This document shows, one piece after another, positions 34,317 to 43,530 of a stretch of DNA of 64,000 nucleotides. The stretch comes from Microbacterium sp. LWH7-1.2 (GTDB taxonomy: Bacteria; Actinomycetota; Actinomycetes; Actinomycetales; Microbacteriaceae), in contig NZ_CP151637.1 in assembly GCF_038397755.1 (NCBI RefSeq), positions 2,108,001-2,172,000 on the forward strand, written 5' to 3'. The notes under the pieces are model-generated. The model was not told the DNA's origin. It did no database searches and saw only the letters and a program-made list of their open reading frames with translations. The number at the start of each line of letters is the position of its first letter. Positions within the stretch are counted from its first letter, which is position 1. The translations under genes were made by a program, and so were the position numbers.

Positions 34317-34901
34317 CCCCCACGACCGTCCCCGCGAGCCCGTCCGTTGGCGCAAACTCCGTTCGAGTGTACAACCAAGGATTTTCCGTCGTTTTACAGT
34401 CGACCGGCACAAGTGGCGACGTGGTCACGTTCAACCACGGGCGCTAGCCGCGCCGGATCCAGACGTGAGACCCGCCGACTTTCGGGACGCTCGGCGCCGG
34501 AGTTACCTAAGCGACGAGGGCGCTTCGCGCATGCCTCGGCGCGTGCGCTGCGGACGGTGGGCCGACGTCGTCCCGCGTGCCCGGGCGTACGCGAATTGCA
34601 GCACGCTTATCATCGTGGACTATGTGCGGCTCCACGGCGCATGGTCACGCCGATACATCCTCGACGAGCACCTGGCACTCCTCTGGACGTGGCGTTCCGC
34701 AACAGCGCACGGGCCACGGACGGCCGCGCGGGATGATCGATGGGCGCCCACTCCAACAATTGAGCTGTCCGAACTCAGGAAAGGCACACAGACAGGGTCG
34801 ACCATCGGACCGGTTTAGGTGACGCGCGGCATCAAGGCGAACGCGTCCCAGCTTGCCCGGGTTCAACAATCAAGTCTCTGCGCGTTGGTGCCATCGAAGG
34901 T
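34317..34901. other. 585-bp gap with decayed sequence between ugd and the polymerase gene
   Basis: No gene can be supported. The start (34350-34420) is AT-richer and could hold promoters. One frame at 34610-34720 reads VDYVRLHGAWSRRYILDEHL, which weakly recalls the C-terminal end of sugar-phosphate transferases (DYV...WS...L), so a decayed glycan gene is possible. The evidence is too thin for a pseudogene call. Confidence 0.3.
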
Positions 34902-36158
34902 CTACGAGGGGTGCTGCTGGTAGAGCGCATCTGGCGCAGTCGTGTGTCGCTTGGACGCTGACGACCTCAACCGGTCGTAGAGGTCCGCGCCGACGGCCGC
35001 CTTCATCTTTCCGGCGACGAGGATGGCGAGGAGGATCGGGAACGCGACGTAGGGGTTATTGAGCCCTGACACGGAGACGCTGTTCGAGATCGCGATGCCG
35101 ATGAGCGTGAGGGCGAGGCTGGCGCGCACGCTCGCTCGGCGCATCGTGAACCAGGCGACGCCAAACGCAATCGAGGCGCCGAGGATCCCAGCGTCGAACA
35201 CAACGCGCATTAGGAACGCGTGAAGGATCACGGAGTAGCAAGATCCGTCCCCCTCGGACGAGAACAACGACTGGTAATACGAGAGCCGGAAGCACGCCCC
35301 TGCGCTCAGCGGCGTGATCGGAGTGGTGCCGAACATCCACTCGACGGGTCCCCACTGCGACGTCTCGGCGAGAAATACCTCGAGAAAGTTCAGTCGGTCG
35401 AGCTGGGTCGAGTTTGCTGCTCGCTCGGAGAAGATCCAGAGCGGGATGGCAAGCATGATTGGCACGGCTATCAACGTGAAATAGCGGATGGCGATATTCT
35501 TCATCGGCACCTGGGAGAGCGCGTACACTGCGAGCACCGCAAACGCGAGCGAGCCTGATCTGGAGCCTGACAGCAGGGTCGCGCCGCCGAGGAGAACCAC
35601 CGCGAGCCACCGTCGTCGCCCTATGTGCGGGTAAAGGACCGCGACTAGTCCGGCGAACATCGGAAGCTCGAAGTTGTTCTCGAGCATGAGACCGGGTCGG
35701 TCGCCTGGCACGACGACATACGTCACGGCGCCCTTCAGCAGCGACATGGTGAGCAGGAACCACATCAGTCGGACCAGCGGTTGCACCGGTCCCCATTCGC
35801 GGCCCACTGCCACGGAGAACGCGATGAGGTACAGCAGCCACCTGTATGCCTGCGCAAAGTCCTCGAGTGGCGCATCCGTATACACCGCGGGCAGGATTCG
35901 GGTCATCAGGTAGGCGATGAGGAGCAGGAATAGACCCCACATCGCGGTGCGGCCGCGGATCACCGATGCGACAACGAAGAGGATGATCCACGTGTCCAAG
36001 ATCGTCGTCATTGGCAGAGGGGTATAGTCGCCTATCCGCGGCAAACTCGTGACGACGCCGACGACGATCGCCGCGTAAAACAACACTCGCAGCACGCGTG
36101 GGATGACGAACGTACTCGTGTCCCGCTGAGCGCGCGCGTGTGGCTCGGATCTTGTCAT
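34902..36158 (-). CDS. Polysaccharide polymerase / O-antigen ligase-like membrane protein (first copy)
   Basis: A 418-residue protein with ten or more hydrophobic helices and one large outside loop (about residues 255-310) containing TTPITPLSAGACFRLSYYQS and two or more cysteines. The segment LLSGSRSGSLAFAVLAVYAL matches the conserved SRSG/SRTA helix of Wzy-C and O-antigen ligase-type proteins. It would join repeat units on the outer membrane face. It is transcribed opposite to the operon at 25733-32926 and has the same reduced GC content. Polymerase versus ligase cannot be separated by sequence alone. Confidence 0.8.
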   Translation of the reverse strand: MTRSEPHARAQRDTSTFVIPRVLRVLFYAAIVVGVVTSLPRIGDYTPLPMTTILDTWIILFVVASVIRGRTAMWGLFLLLIAYLMTRILPAVYTDAPLEDFAQAYRWLLYLIAFSVAVGREWGPVQPLVRLMWFLLTMSLLKGAVTYVVVPGDRPGLMLENNFELPMFAGLVAVLYPHIGRRRWLAVVLLGGATLLSGSRSGSLAFAVLAVYALSQVPMKNIAIRYFTLIAVPIMLAIPLWIFSERAANSTQLDRLNFLEVFLAETSQWGPVEWMFGTTPITPLSAGACFRLSYYQSLFSSEGDGSCYSVILHAFLMRVVFDAGILGASIAFGVAWFTMRRASVRASLALTLIGIAISNSVSVSGLNNPYVAFPILLAILVAGKMKAAVGADLYDRLRSSASKRHTTAPDALYQQHPS

Positions 36159-36410
36159 GGCCGTCCCAGTATCGCCGACGGACGCGGCGGGTGGGTTTCA
36201 GCCCGGACGCGATACCGTGCTCGCCCGGGAGATCCGGTGGTTGAGCGCGCTACTGGCGCGTATCGTAATCGCCTCCCGGCGATCTGCGTGGGTGACGCCG
36301 TGATCGGGCGGCTCGTGCCTCCGGCCCTTCCCATCCGGTGGGGCCCATAGTGGCGATACTGCGCGCGTCTCCCCAGTTGGTCTACCGGTGCTCCGAAGTG
36401 CCGACCCGCG

Positions 36411-37544
36411 TTATGCCGCGACACTCGAGGCCAGCCTCGGCTGCATGCGAGTCTCGAGACGCTTGCGGACCTTTCCGAGTGGCTTCTCGACGGCGACGTA
36501 CATCAATTGCGCACAGACGATCACGATCGCCAGAGATAGGACGTCAACGATCGGTGCGATGGGCAGGATCTGCTTGACGAGCGCGATCACTAGCCGGTGC
36601 AACAGGTAGATCGAGAACGATAGAACGCCGATATGTGCGACCCACCGATTGTTGAGCACGCGTCCGGAGAGCCCCTCGGGATGCGCGATCACGAGCCAGA
36701 ACAGGGGAACCAGGCAGAGGTAGATGAGCGAGTCGCCCACCGAGAGCCCGAATGCAGACGGCGAGAGCGCGGCAACCACGATGAGGACAGCAGCGACCGG
36801 GCTCACGATGTAGCGCAGCGTGCGATCGCTGAGCCGGAAGGGACGGCCGTCGTGCATCGCCGGGTTCGCGAGGAGAGCCAACGCGGCTCCGGCGAGGAGT
36901 CCGTCAAACCGCGTGTCGGTCGACACATACAGGCGGTAGAAACCCGCGCCGGTCGCGCCCAAGTAGATCCGCCAGAGCGGCGCAACCAAGCACGCGCCGA
37001 CCAGGATCCATCCGATGGTGCGGTAGTTCAACTTCCTCCAGAGGAGGCCGATCAGTACTGCGGGAAAGATCAGGTAAAAATGCTCCTCGACAGCGAGTGA
37101 CCAGAGCATGCTCGTCTCGGGCGGCAATCCTAGGTGCGGGTCACCAGTGGTCGCGTTCTCGTAAACGATGTAGTAGTTCGTGTAGTTGAACACCTCGGCA
37201 AAGATGCCCCATACGTTCATCGTCGACGGCAGGATCCCGAGCACGCCGATCACGATGGCGATGCCGATGGTGATGAGCGCTGGCGGCTGGATGCGCAGGA
37301 GACGGCGCAGGTAGAACTTGCCGAGCGAGATACGGCCGGATTTGTCGTACTCGCGGCGCAGCAGTGTGGTGATCAGGTAGCCGCTGAGGAAGAAGAAGAT
37401 CGTCACGCCCACGTCGCCGGGCCAGGGCCCCCCGATAGTCATCCCATGGCCGATGAAGACGATGAGCACCGCCAGGCATCGTATACCGTCGAGGGAAGGG
37501 ATCGCGAACGATCCGTGGACGCTTTTCACCGGGCCAGCAGGCAT
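36411..37544 (-). CDS. Membrane acyltransferase, OafA/YrhL-like (acyltransferase 3)
   Basis: A 377-residue protein with about ten membrane helices. The family 3 signature is clear: SLDGIRCLAVLIVFIGHG with the conserved histidine, FFFLSGYLITTLLRRE, FYLRRLLRI, and SLAVEEHFYLIFP (the second conserved EEH block). These enzymes transfer acetyl or other acyl groups onto sugars during polysaccharide assembly. It is 252 bases upstream of, and on the same strand as, the polymerase gene. The ATG at 37544 places the SLDGIR block at residue 17, as usual. Confidence 0.92.
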   Translation of the reverse strand: MPAGPVKSVHGSFAIPSLDGIRCLAVLIVFIGHGMTIGGPWPGDVGVTIFFFLSGYLITTLLRREYDKSGRISLGKFYLRRLLRIQPPALITIGIAIVIGVLGILPSTMNVWGIFAEVFNYTNYYIVYENATTGDPHLGLPPETSMLWSLAVEEHFYLIFPAVLIGLLWRKLNYRTIGWILVGACLVAPLWRIYLGATGAGFYRLYVSTDTRFDGLLAGAALALLANPAMHDGRPFRLSDRTLRYIVSPVAAVLIVVAALSPSAFGLSVGDSLIYLCLVPLFWLVIAHPEGLSGRVLNNRWVAHIGVLSFSIYLLHRLVIALVKQILPIAPIVDVLSLAIVIVCAQLMYVAVEKPLGKVRKRLETRMQPRLASSVAA

Positions 37545-37760
37545 TTGTCCAGCTTATGGGGTTGTCGGTTTCCGGCACGTAACACTCCAACCAACGAATG
37601 CGGACTACCGAATGGGCTGCACGCGCAGCCAGAGGGACGCCCTCGTTGGCGCCTGCACGAGATCGGACGCCGGGAGTGCAACCGGCGGACGCTGCCCGCG
37701 AGCTCCCATACGCCGCTCACCACACGCACGGCGGCATCCATGGGCGACAGGAGCCTAAGC

Positions 37761-37969
37761 TTGACCCGCACCCCGACCTCGCCGTCCCCCATCGGAGCCT
37801 CGCCCCCACTGTGATCCGAGTCCTCACCACCGTCGCGCTCGCGCTCGTCGCCCTCGTCGCGACGGCTGCCGTCACCCTCTACGCACTCCTCGTCATCGAC
37901 TCCCGTGAATCCGTCCGGCACTACTACGGGGACACCCCGGCGCCCCAAACGCCTGAACACGGGGCTTAA
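37761..37969 (+). other. Possible leader peptide plus small single-pass membrane protein
   Basis: AGGAG lies seven bases before a TTG at 37761 that begins a 17-residue frame ending in TGA at 37812-37814. A GTG at 37811 overlaps that stop (GTGA) and opens a second frame to 37969, whose 52-residue product has one strong helix (VLTTVALALVALVATAAVTLYALLVI, residues 4-29) and a polar tail ending TPEHGA. This could be two coupled small proteins or one small protein broken by a frameshift. No family is recognised. Confidence 0.35.
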
Positions 37970-38095
37970 CCGAGACGAAACGCGGAGGTAACCCCCCGCG
38001 GGCTGGATCGCCGTAGCGTGGCACCCAGATGGGGCACTGCCGCCCGGAGCCGGAAGGGAACGGCCCCGGGCGTTCTCTTTGGGCTTGGGGAGCAC

Positions 38096-38821
38096 ATGTA
38101 CAGAGGCAGACGAGTCACAATCCTGGCCGCCGCGATCACTCTCGGCCTCGGCGGCGGGGCACTCGCCGCCGTTCACGCGGCATCGGCAGAGAGCAGCGAC
38201 GTGGTCGGCGACGTCAGCGTCGTCATCGAATTCACCTCGCCGAAGGTCGCAGAGATCTCGGTCTACACCCGCAACGCATCCTCGGTTCCCGCCTGGGGCA
38301 CGGCACGCGTCAACGGCCCCGACGGCAAGGTGTACACCTTTGGGCCGACCCGCTTCGAACCGGGCGAAGTGCGTACCCACGACGTGACCATCACCGGGCA
38401 CCCCTGCGCCGATCTTCACCACACCTCGGCGATCGCCTACGGGTACGCCGCGCCCGGCGATGCTGAGCCCTCGTGGACCACCGGTCTCATCACCTACACG
38501 AGCCCGCTGGTCACCGTCATCGGCTGCGGGCCCACCCCGACACCGACACCGACACCGACTCCGACACCCACCCCGACGCCGACTCCCACTCCGACCCCCA
38601 CACCCACCCCGACGGCGTCGCCGACTCCCTCTCCGACGACCCCTGTGCCGACGGCCTCGGCGACGCCAGTGCCGTCGGCAGCGGCGACCCCCACGTCAGC
38701 CGCTGCCGACGGTGCGCTCGCCTCTACTGGCGCAGCCATCGGCTGGACGGTCGCCGCGACAATCGCCGCCGCGGCAGCCATCGTCGTCGGAGTCGCGCTG
38801 AGCCGGCGCCGGAGAACCTGA
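38096..38821 (+). CDS. Surface protein with PT-rich stalk and LASTG sorting-like C-terminus
   Basis: The ATG at 38096, after GGGGAG, gives 241 residues. A Sec signal (VTILAAAITLGLGGGALAAV) precedes a domain of about 120 residues with two cysteines (TGHPCAD, VIGCGP). About 35 residues of PT repeats and an Ser/Pro/Ala stretch form a wall-spanning stalk. The end is ALASTGA, a hydrophobic helix and RRRRT, which resembles a sortase signal with LASTG in place of LPxTG. It is followed directly by an acyltransferase gene. Role unknown; wall-associated by inference. Confidence 0.8.
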   Translation: MYRGRRVTILAAAITLGLGGGALAAVHAASAESSDVVGDVSVVIEFTSPKVAEISVYTRNASSVPAWGTARVNGPDGKVYTFGPTRFEPGEVRTHDVTITGHPCADLHHTSAIAYGYAAPGDAEPSWTTGLITYTSPLVTVIGCGPTPTPTPTPTPTPTPTPTPTPTPTPTPTASPTPSPTTPVPTASATPVPSAAATPTSAAADGALASTGAAIGWTVAATIAAAAAIVVGVALSRRRRT

Positions 38822-38846
38822 GCGGGGCCCGAGCCCCGGGAACCAG

Positions 38847-39896
38847 ATGGCAGCGGTCGAGAAGTCGCGCATCGAGTGGATGGACGTCCTCCGCGGGACG
38901 TCGATCATCCTCGTGGTGTTCAACCACGCCGTGCTCTTCGCGAGCTCCTCCCCGCTCGGCGCACCCGAAGCCGCATGGGTGCTCAACACGATCTTCTCCC
39001 CCGTGCGCATGCCGCTCATGGTGTTCCTGTCGGGCCTGCTCGTCGCCGGCTCGCTCGCCCGCGGCCCGCGCGCCTACGTCACCGGCAAGGTGCGCCGCGT
39101 GCTCTGGCCCTACCTCGTGTGGTCGATCATCGCGCTCGCGCTGCTGTACGGGTTCGGCATCCGTGAAGGCATCGTCGGCGGCGTCACCGACCACACCGTC
39201 ACCGCGTGGGACATGCTGCTGCCGCTGTACGACCCCGTCGAGCACCTGTGGTTCCTGTACGACCTGTTCCTCTTCTATATGGTCGCGCTCGTCACACCCC
39301 GGGTGCCGCCGCTGTGGATCGCCGGGGGCGCACTCGTCGCCGCGGCACTCGTGCCCGACTTCGGCGCTCGGCGCTTCTTCCTGCTGCTCGTGTTCTTCAT
39401 GATCGGCGTGTGGTTCTCGCAGCACGTCGGCGCCCTCGAGCGCACGCTCGCCCGCCGTTGGGTGGTCTGGGCGTGCGCGGCGCTCGCCCTCGCCACCGTC
39501 GCCGCCGCGGCCGTGGGTGTGGGCCTGCGCTACACCGCCCTGTCGGCGCCGTTCGCGGCCGGCGGCATCGGCATCGCCATCGTGCTCGCGCGCCGGTTCG
39601 GATCGGCACGGATGCTGCGTCCCCTCCGCACCGTCGGACGCGACTCGCTCGTCTACTACATCGTGCACTGGTGGCCGGCGAGCGCCGGCGTGGCCCTCGG
39701 CGCCCTCACCGGGAACGCCTGGATCGCCCTCGCGGTCGGCTTCACCTTCGGGCTCGGCGCCGGCGTCTTCACGGTGCACCTGTTGCGCATACTGCCCGCC
39801 CTCGACCTGCTGTTCGCGTGGCCCGCCCGCCGTTCGGGAACCGTCGCGCACTCCTCCGGAACGTTCTCCACCACCGACGGAAGGCCCGCACCATGA
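38847..39896 (+). CDS. Membrane acyltransferase 3 family protein (second copy)
   Basis: A 349-residue integral membrane protein with about ten helices. It opens with RIEWMDVLRGTSIILVVFNHAVLF, the family motif with the conserved histidine, and contains RRVLWPYLVWS and HLWFLYDLFLFYMVAL. It is shorter than the copy at 36411 and belongs to a different subgroup (WcaF/fucose-4-O-acetylase-like layout). The stop overlaps the start of the next gene (ATGA), so its product is made together with the secreted protein downstream, possibly acting on the same glycan. Confidence 0.88.
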   Translation: MAAVEKSRIEWMDVLRGTSIILVVFNHAVLFASSSPLGAPEAAWVLNTIFSPVRMPLMVFLSGLLVAGSLARGPRAYVTGKVRRVLWPYLVWSIIALALLYGFGIREGIVGGVTDHTVTAWDMLLPLYDPVEHLWFLYDLFLFYMVALVTPRVPPLWIAGGALVAAALVPDFGARRFFLLLVFFMIGVWFSQHVGALERTLARRWVVWACAALALATVAAAAVGVGLRYTALSAPFAAGGIGIAIVLARRFGSARMLRPLRTVGRDSLVYYIVHWWPASAGVALGALTGNAWIALAVGFTFGLGAGVFTVHLLRILPALDLLFAWPARRSGTVAHSSGTFSTTDGRPAP

Positions 39897-41179
39897 CCAC
39901 GAACCCGTTCAGCCGCCGATCGTTCGTCCGACTTATCGCCGTCACCGCGCCGGCCGCGGCCACCGCCATGTGCGCACCGGCCAAGACATCGGGCGCGCCG
40001 ACGGCGACAGCATCCGTCCCCTCCTCCTCCGCGACCGCCGTCGCGCCCACGGGCGCGCCCGCCGCGATCGTCGGTGGCGCCCGACCGGCGGTGGTGCGGT
40101 CGTTCGGACCCAACGGCACCCACTGGCCCGCCCACACGCCGTGGATCAACGACGCCGTCACCACCGTCGAAGTCCCCTGCGACTGGGCCGCGATCCGCAC
40201 CGCGCTGCTCGCAGTGACCGCCTCGCAGGCCGCCGCCGGCGTGCACATCAAGGTGCGTCCCGGAACCCTCCGCGGCCTCGGCGCCTCGTCGGGGTCGAAG
40301 GCGGTGCTGCAGGGCCTCGGCAGCCCGCAGTGGAGCAAGAACGTGCTCGTCTCGCCCCGCGACGGCTGGGGCTCCGTCGTCATCACCGAGCCCGCGCGCC
40401 TGCGCGAGGTGTACGGCGTGACCTTCGCCCGCATCAACGCCGTCGACGTGCTGCTCACCAACTGCACGCGGAGCGCCTGGGCGCAGTCCGTCATGTCGGA
40501 GGGCCTCAGCATGGCCTCGTCGTACGGCGCGACCACCCGAGAGGTCGGCGCGTACGAGATCGTCATGAGCAACGTGAAGGCCGACATCTCCGACCCGCTC
40601 GGCTACGCCGCCGGCGCCGACTGCGTCCTCACCGACAGCGTCTGGGACGGATGCTATTCAGCTCCGGTGTTCCGACCCACCGGCGCCACCGACCACGTCG
40701 ACACCCTGCAGATGTACGGGTCGGGCTGGTACCGCGGGCTCACGGTGCGCGACACGACGTTCTTCGGATCCCTCAACTGCGCCCTGCAGATCGGCGGCAT
40801 GCGCGCCGACGACCCGAACAAGGGCACGCGGTTCCTCACGGTGGATCACAGCATCATCACGTCGCAGGCCACCGCGATCAAGGTGCGCTACCCCAAGCCC
40901 TCGGGCGCCGACACGCCCTCGCTCGCGCAGGCCATCAACGGCATCGGCGAGGACTTCCAGCTCTACGCGAACGACTCCTACATCTTCGGCTCGATGTACC
41001 GCAGCAAGTGGGGCGGCGTCTCGAACACGAAGGTCTCGTACGACCAGGCGCTGACGCGCAACCCGGTCGCCTCGGGCAAGTGGACGTACGACAGCTCGAT
41101 GAACTCGTGGGGCGCCTCGCAGTTCGACGCGCTCGTGCCCACGCCCACCGACGCGTATCTGAAGTCGATCTGGACATGA
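39893..41179 (+). CDS. Tat-exported protein, probable right-handed beta-helix, function unknown
   Basis: A 428-residue protein beginning with a twin-arginine signal (NPFSRRSFVRLIAVTAP). A Thr/Ala/Pro linker follows, then a domain of about 360 residues. Regular short strands with Asn and Asp turns (INAVDVLLTNCTRSA, YEIVMSNVKADIS, LTVRDTTFFGS, FLTVDHSIITSQA) suggest a parallel beta-helix, the fold of pectin lyases and phage tailspikes. It is translationally coupled on both sides (acyltransferase upstream, flippase downstream), so it should take part in glycan processing or attachment outside the cell. No catalytic set is identifiable. The cysteine at about residue 27 is not in a good lipobox. 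Confidence 0.75.
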   Translation: MTTNPFSRRSFVRLIAVTAPAAATAMCAPAKTSGAPTATASVPSSSATAVAPTGAPAAIVGGARPAVVRSFGPNGTHWPAHTPWINDAVTTVEVPCDWAAIRTALLAVTASQAAAGVHIKVRPGTLRGLGASSGSKAVLQGLGSPQWSKNVLVSPRDGWGSVVITEPARLREVYGVTFARINAVDVLLTNCTRSAWAQSVMSEGLSMASSYGATTREVGAYEIVMSNVKADISDPLGYAAGADCVLTDSVWDGCYSAPVFRPTGATDHVDTLQMYGSGWYRGLTVRDTTFFGSLNCALQIGGMRADDPNKGTRFLTVDHSIITSQATAIKVRYPKPSGADTPSLAQAINGIGEDFQLYANDSYIFGSMYRSKWGGVSNTKVSYDQALTRNPVASGKWTYDSSMNSWGASQFDALVPTPTDAYLKSIWT

Positions 41180-42765
41180 CCGACCTCGCCCACCGCGCCT
41201 CGCGCGGCATCGTCGTGACCATGGGCGGGATGTGGGGCAAGACCCTCATCCAGATGGCCGCGATCATGCTGCTCGGGCGCCTCCTCAGTCCCGAGGACTT
41301 TGGTCTGGTCGCGATGGTCACGGCGATCTCGGGCATCATCGACCTGGTTCGCGACTTCGGGCTCACGGGCGCGATCATCCAGGCGCGCGAGATCTCTGAG
41401 CGCGCCTGGCGAAGTCTCTTCTGGCTCGCGCTCGGGCTCGGTGTGGTCTTGGGTGGCGTATTGGCGGTGTGCGCGCCGCTCATCGCCGACCTGTACAACG
41501 AGCCCCAGCTCGTGCTGATCACGCTGGTGATCGCGCCGAGCCTCATCGTCAACGGGCTCACCATGCCCCTGCAGGCCCGCGCGACGCGCGAGCTGAAGTT
41601 CGCGCTGCTCGCCCGCATCGACGTCGTGTCGATGGTGGGAGGCGTCGCTGCGGCGATCACCGGCGGCCTGCTGGGGTGGGGGTACTGGGCGCTCATCCTC
41701 ATGGTGGGCACCGGACTCGTCGTACGGCTCGTGATGCTGTGGGCGGCTCTCCGTCCTCACCCGGGCTGGCCGCGGATCCACCGCGACGTCGTGCCTCTCG
41801 TGTCGCGCGGCGGCAGCATCTTCGGCGCCGAGCTGCTCAACTACATCGAGCGCAACGCCGACACCGTGATCATCGGCCAGCAGCTCGGACCCGCCGTGCT
41901 CGGCCAGTACTCGCGCGCGTACGCGCTGTTCCTCATGCCGCTGCAGCAGCTGAACGGACCGATCGGCCGGGTCGCCCTCCCCGTGCTCAGCAAGCTGCAG
42001 GACGACGGGGACCGCTACCGCCGGTACATCCGCGGCGCCCTGCTCGTCATCGGGTACCTCACGCTGCCGACGTACGCGATCCTCGCGACGATCTCGGAGC
42101 CGTTGTTCGCGATCCTCCTCGGGCCCGGCTGGGAGCAGGCGGCCGTGCTGTTCAGCATCCTCGCGATCGCCGGCATCGCCCAGGGCATCGGCAAGGTGCG
42201 CGGCTGGCTCTTCATCACGATGGGCCGCTCGCACCAGCAGTTGCTCTACGACCTCGTCGCCCGGCCGCTCGTGGTCGTGGGCTTCTTCGTCGGGATCTGG
42301 TGGGGCGGAATCTACGGGCTCGCCCTGACCTACGGCATCCTGTCGGCCCTGCTCCTCATTCCCGGGTTCGCGTTCGCGATCCGCGGCACGTTCGTGCGTG
42401 GCAGCGACATCGTCTTCCCGGTGCTGCGCCCTCTGGTGTTCGCCCTGCTCGCGTTCGGCTCGGCTTACGCCGCGACGCGGGCGGTGGATCTCATCGCGAT
42501 CCTCGAGATCCTCGTCGGCGGCGCCGCGGGCGCGCTGGTGCTGGGGCCGCTGCTGCTGATCCCGGCGTACCGTCGCGATGCGGCGCAGATCATGGGGTTC
42601 GTGAAGCAGATGCGCAAGCCGAAGCCCCGTGCCGAGGCAACGGAGGGGACCGACGCCCCGGCCGCTGCCGAAGCGTACGAGGCGGTGCTGCTGGAGGACG
42701 CCGCCACTCCCGGGGATGTGCTGGACGCCGAGATCGAGAAGCGCCAGCTCGAGCAGAACCGCTGA
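41176..42765 (+). CDS. Polysaccharide flippase / exporter, Wzx-like (second copy)
   Basis: A 529-residue membrane protein whose ATG overlaps the previous stop. About fourteen helices are visible, starting with VVTMGGMWGKTLIQMAAIML, and LLSPEDFGLVAMV is the loop typical of the PST/WzxC branch of MOP exporters. The segment YIERNADTVIIGQQLGPAVLGQYSRAY is diagnostic for WzxC-type flippases. A charged cytoplasmic tail of about 55 residues ends the protein. It should translocate a lipid-linked glycan, separate from or alternative to the flippase at 31631. The stop lies 28 bases before a large repeat array. Confidence 0.93.
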   Translation: MTDLAHRASRGIVVTMGGMWGKTLIQMAAIMLLGRLLSPEDFGLVAMVTAISGIIDLVRDFGLTGAIIQAREISERAWRSLFWLALGLGVVLGGVLAVCAPLIADLYNEPQLVLITLVIAPSLIVNGLTMPLQARATRELKFALLARIDVVSMVGGVAAAITGGLLGWGYWALILMVGTGLVVRLVMLWAALRPHPGWPRIHRDVVPLVSRGGSIFGAELLNYIERNADTVIIGQQLGPAVLGQYSRAYALFLMPLQQLNGPIGRVALPVLSKLQDDGDRYRRYIRGALLVIGYLTLPTYAILATISEPLFAILLGPGWEQAAVLFSILAIAGIAQGIGKVRGWLFITMGRSHQQLLYDLVARPLVVVGFFVGIWWGGIYGLALTYGILSALLLIPGFAFAIRGTFVRGSDIVFPVLRPLVFALLAFGSAYAATRAVDLIAILEILVGGAAGALVLGPLLLIPAYRRDAAQIMGFVKQMRKPKPRAEATEGTDAPAAAEAYEAVLLEDAATPGDVLDAEIEKRQLEQNR

Positions 42766-42793
42766 CGCTCCTGACCCGTCCGAAGACCCGGGG

Positions 42794-43530
42794 CGTTTCG
42801 ACTGCGGGCGCCAGAGCGCCCTCCGCTCAACGACCGGTTACCTCGACTCCCGTCGTTGAGCGAGCGAGGAACGAGCGAGTCGGAACGCGCCGTGCACTCC
42901 CGGACACCCGGGGCGTTTCGACTGCGGGCGCCAGAGCGCCCTCCGCTCAACGACCGGTTACCTCGACTCCGGTCGTTGAGCGAGCGAGGAACGAGCGAGT
43001 CGAAACGCGCCGTGCACTCCCGGACACCCTGGGCGTTTCGACTACGGGCGCCAGAGCGCCCTCCGCTCAACGACCGAGGACTCGGTCGTTGAGCGAGCGA
43101 GGAACGAGCGAGTCGGAACGCGCCCCTCCCGGACACCCGGGGCGTTTCGACTGCGGGCGCCAGAGCGCCCTCCGCTCAACGAGCGGTTACCTCGACTCCG
43201 GTCGTTGAGCGAGCGAGGAACGAGCGAGTCGAAACGCGCCATGCACTCCCGGAGACCCGGGGCGTTTCGACTACGGGCGCCAGAGCGCCCTCCGCTCAAC
43301 GACCGAGGACTCGGTCGTTGAGCGAGCGAGGAACGAGCGAGTCGGAACGCGCCCCTCCCGGACACCCGGGGCGTTTCGACTGCGGGCGCCAGAGCGCCCT
43401 CCGCTCAACGACCGGTTACCTCGACTCCGGTCGTTGAGCGAGCGAGGAACGAGCGAGTCGAAACGCGCCTGACCCGTCCGGAGACCCAGGGCGTTTCGAC
43501 TACGGGCGCCAGAGCGCCCTCCGCTCAACG
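42794..43530. repeat. Array of alternating type-A and type-B repeats (7 A, 6 B)
   Basis: Seven 39-bp type-A copies (first 42794-42832, last 43492-43530) alternate with six 34-bp type-B copies in inverted orientation (first 42854-42887). Both share the ends CGTTTCGACT and TCAACG. The A core GGGCGCCAGAGCGCCC is a hairpin. Unit spacing is 110-120 bp with conserved spacers such as GGTTACCTCGACTCC and GAGGACT. Several B copies read CGGAACG for CGAAACG. The array fills the whole gap between the flippase and the GIY-YIG gene and resembles BIME-type palindromic pairs. Confidence 0.97.

Noticed and set aside
36159..36410. Gene or repeat in the gap before the acyltransferase gene
   Set aside because: Only short frames without ribosome sites; a segment GTTGAGCGCGCTACTGGCGCG near 36241 recalls a decayed type-A repeat but is too diverged to call.
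42465..43365. Arg/Ser-rich ORFs running through the repeat arrays, such as SLSGGRSGARSRN repeats
   Set aside because: They only arise because the DNA repeats lack stops in some frames; no ribosome sites, domains or conserved starts.
42794..43530. CRISPR array
   Set aside because: Repeats alternate between two types in opposite orientation, spacers are repeated and not unique, and no cas genes are present.
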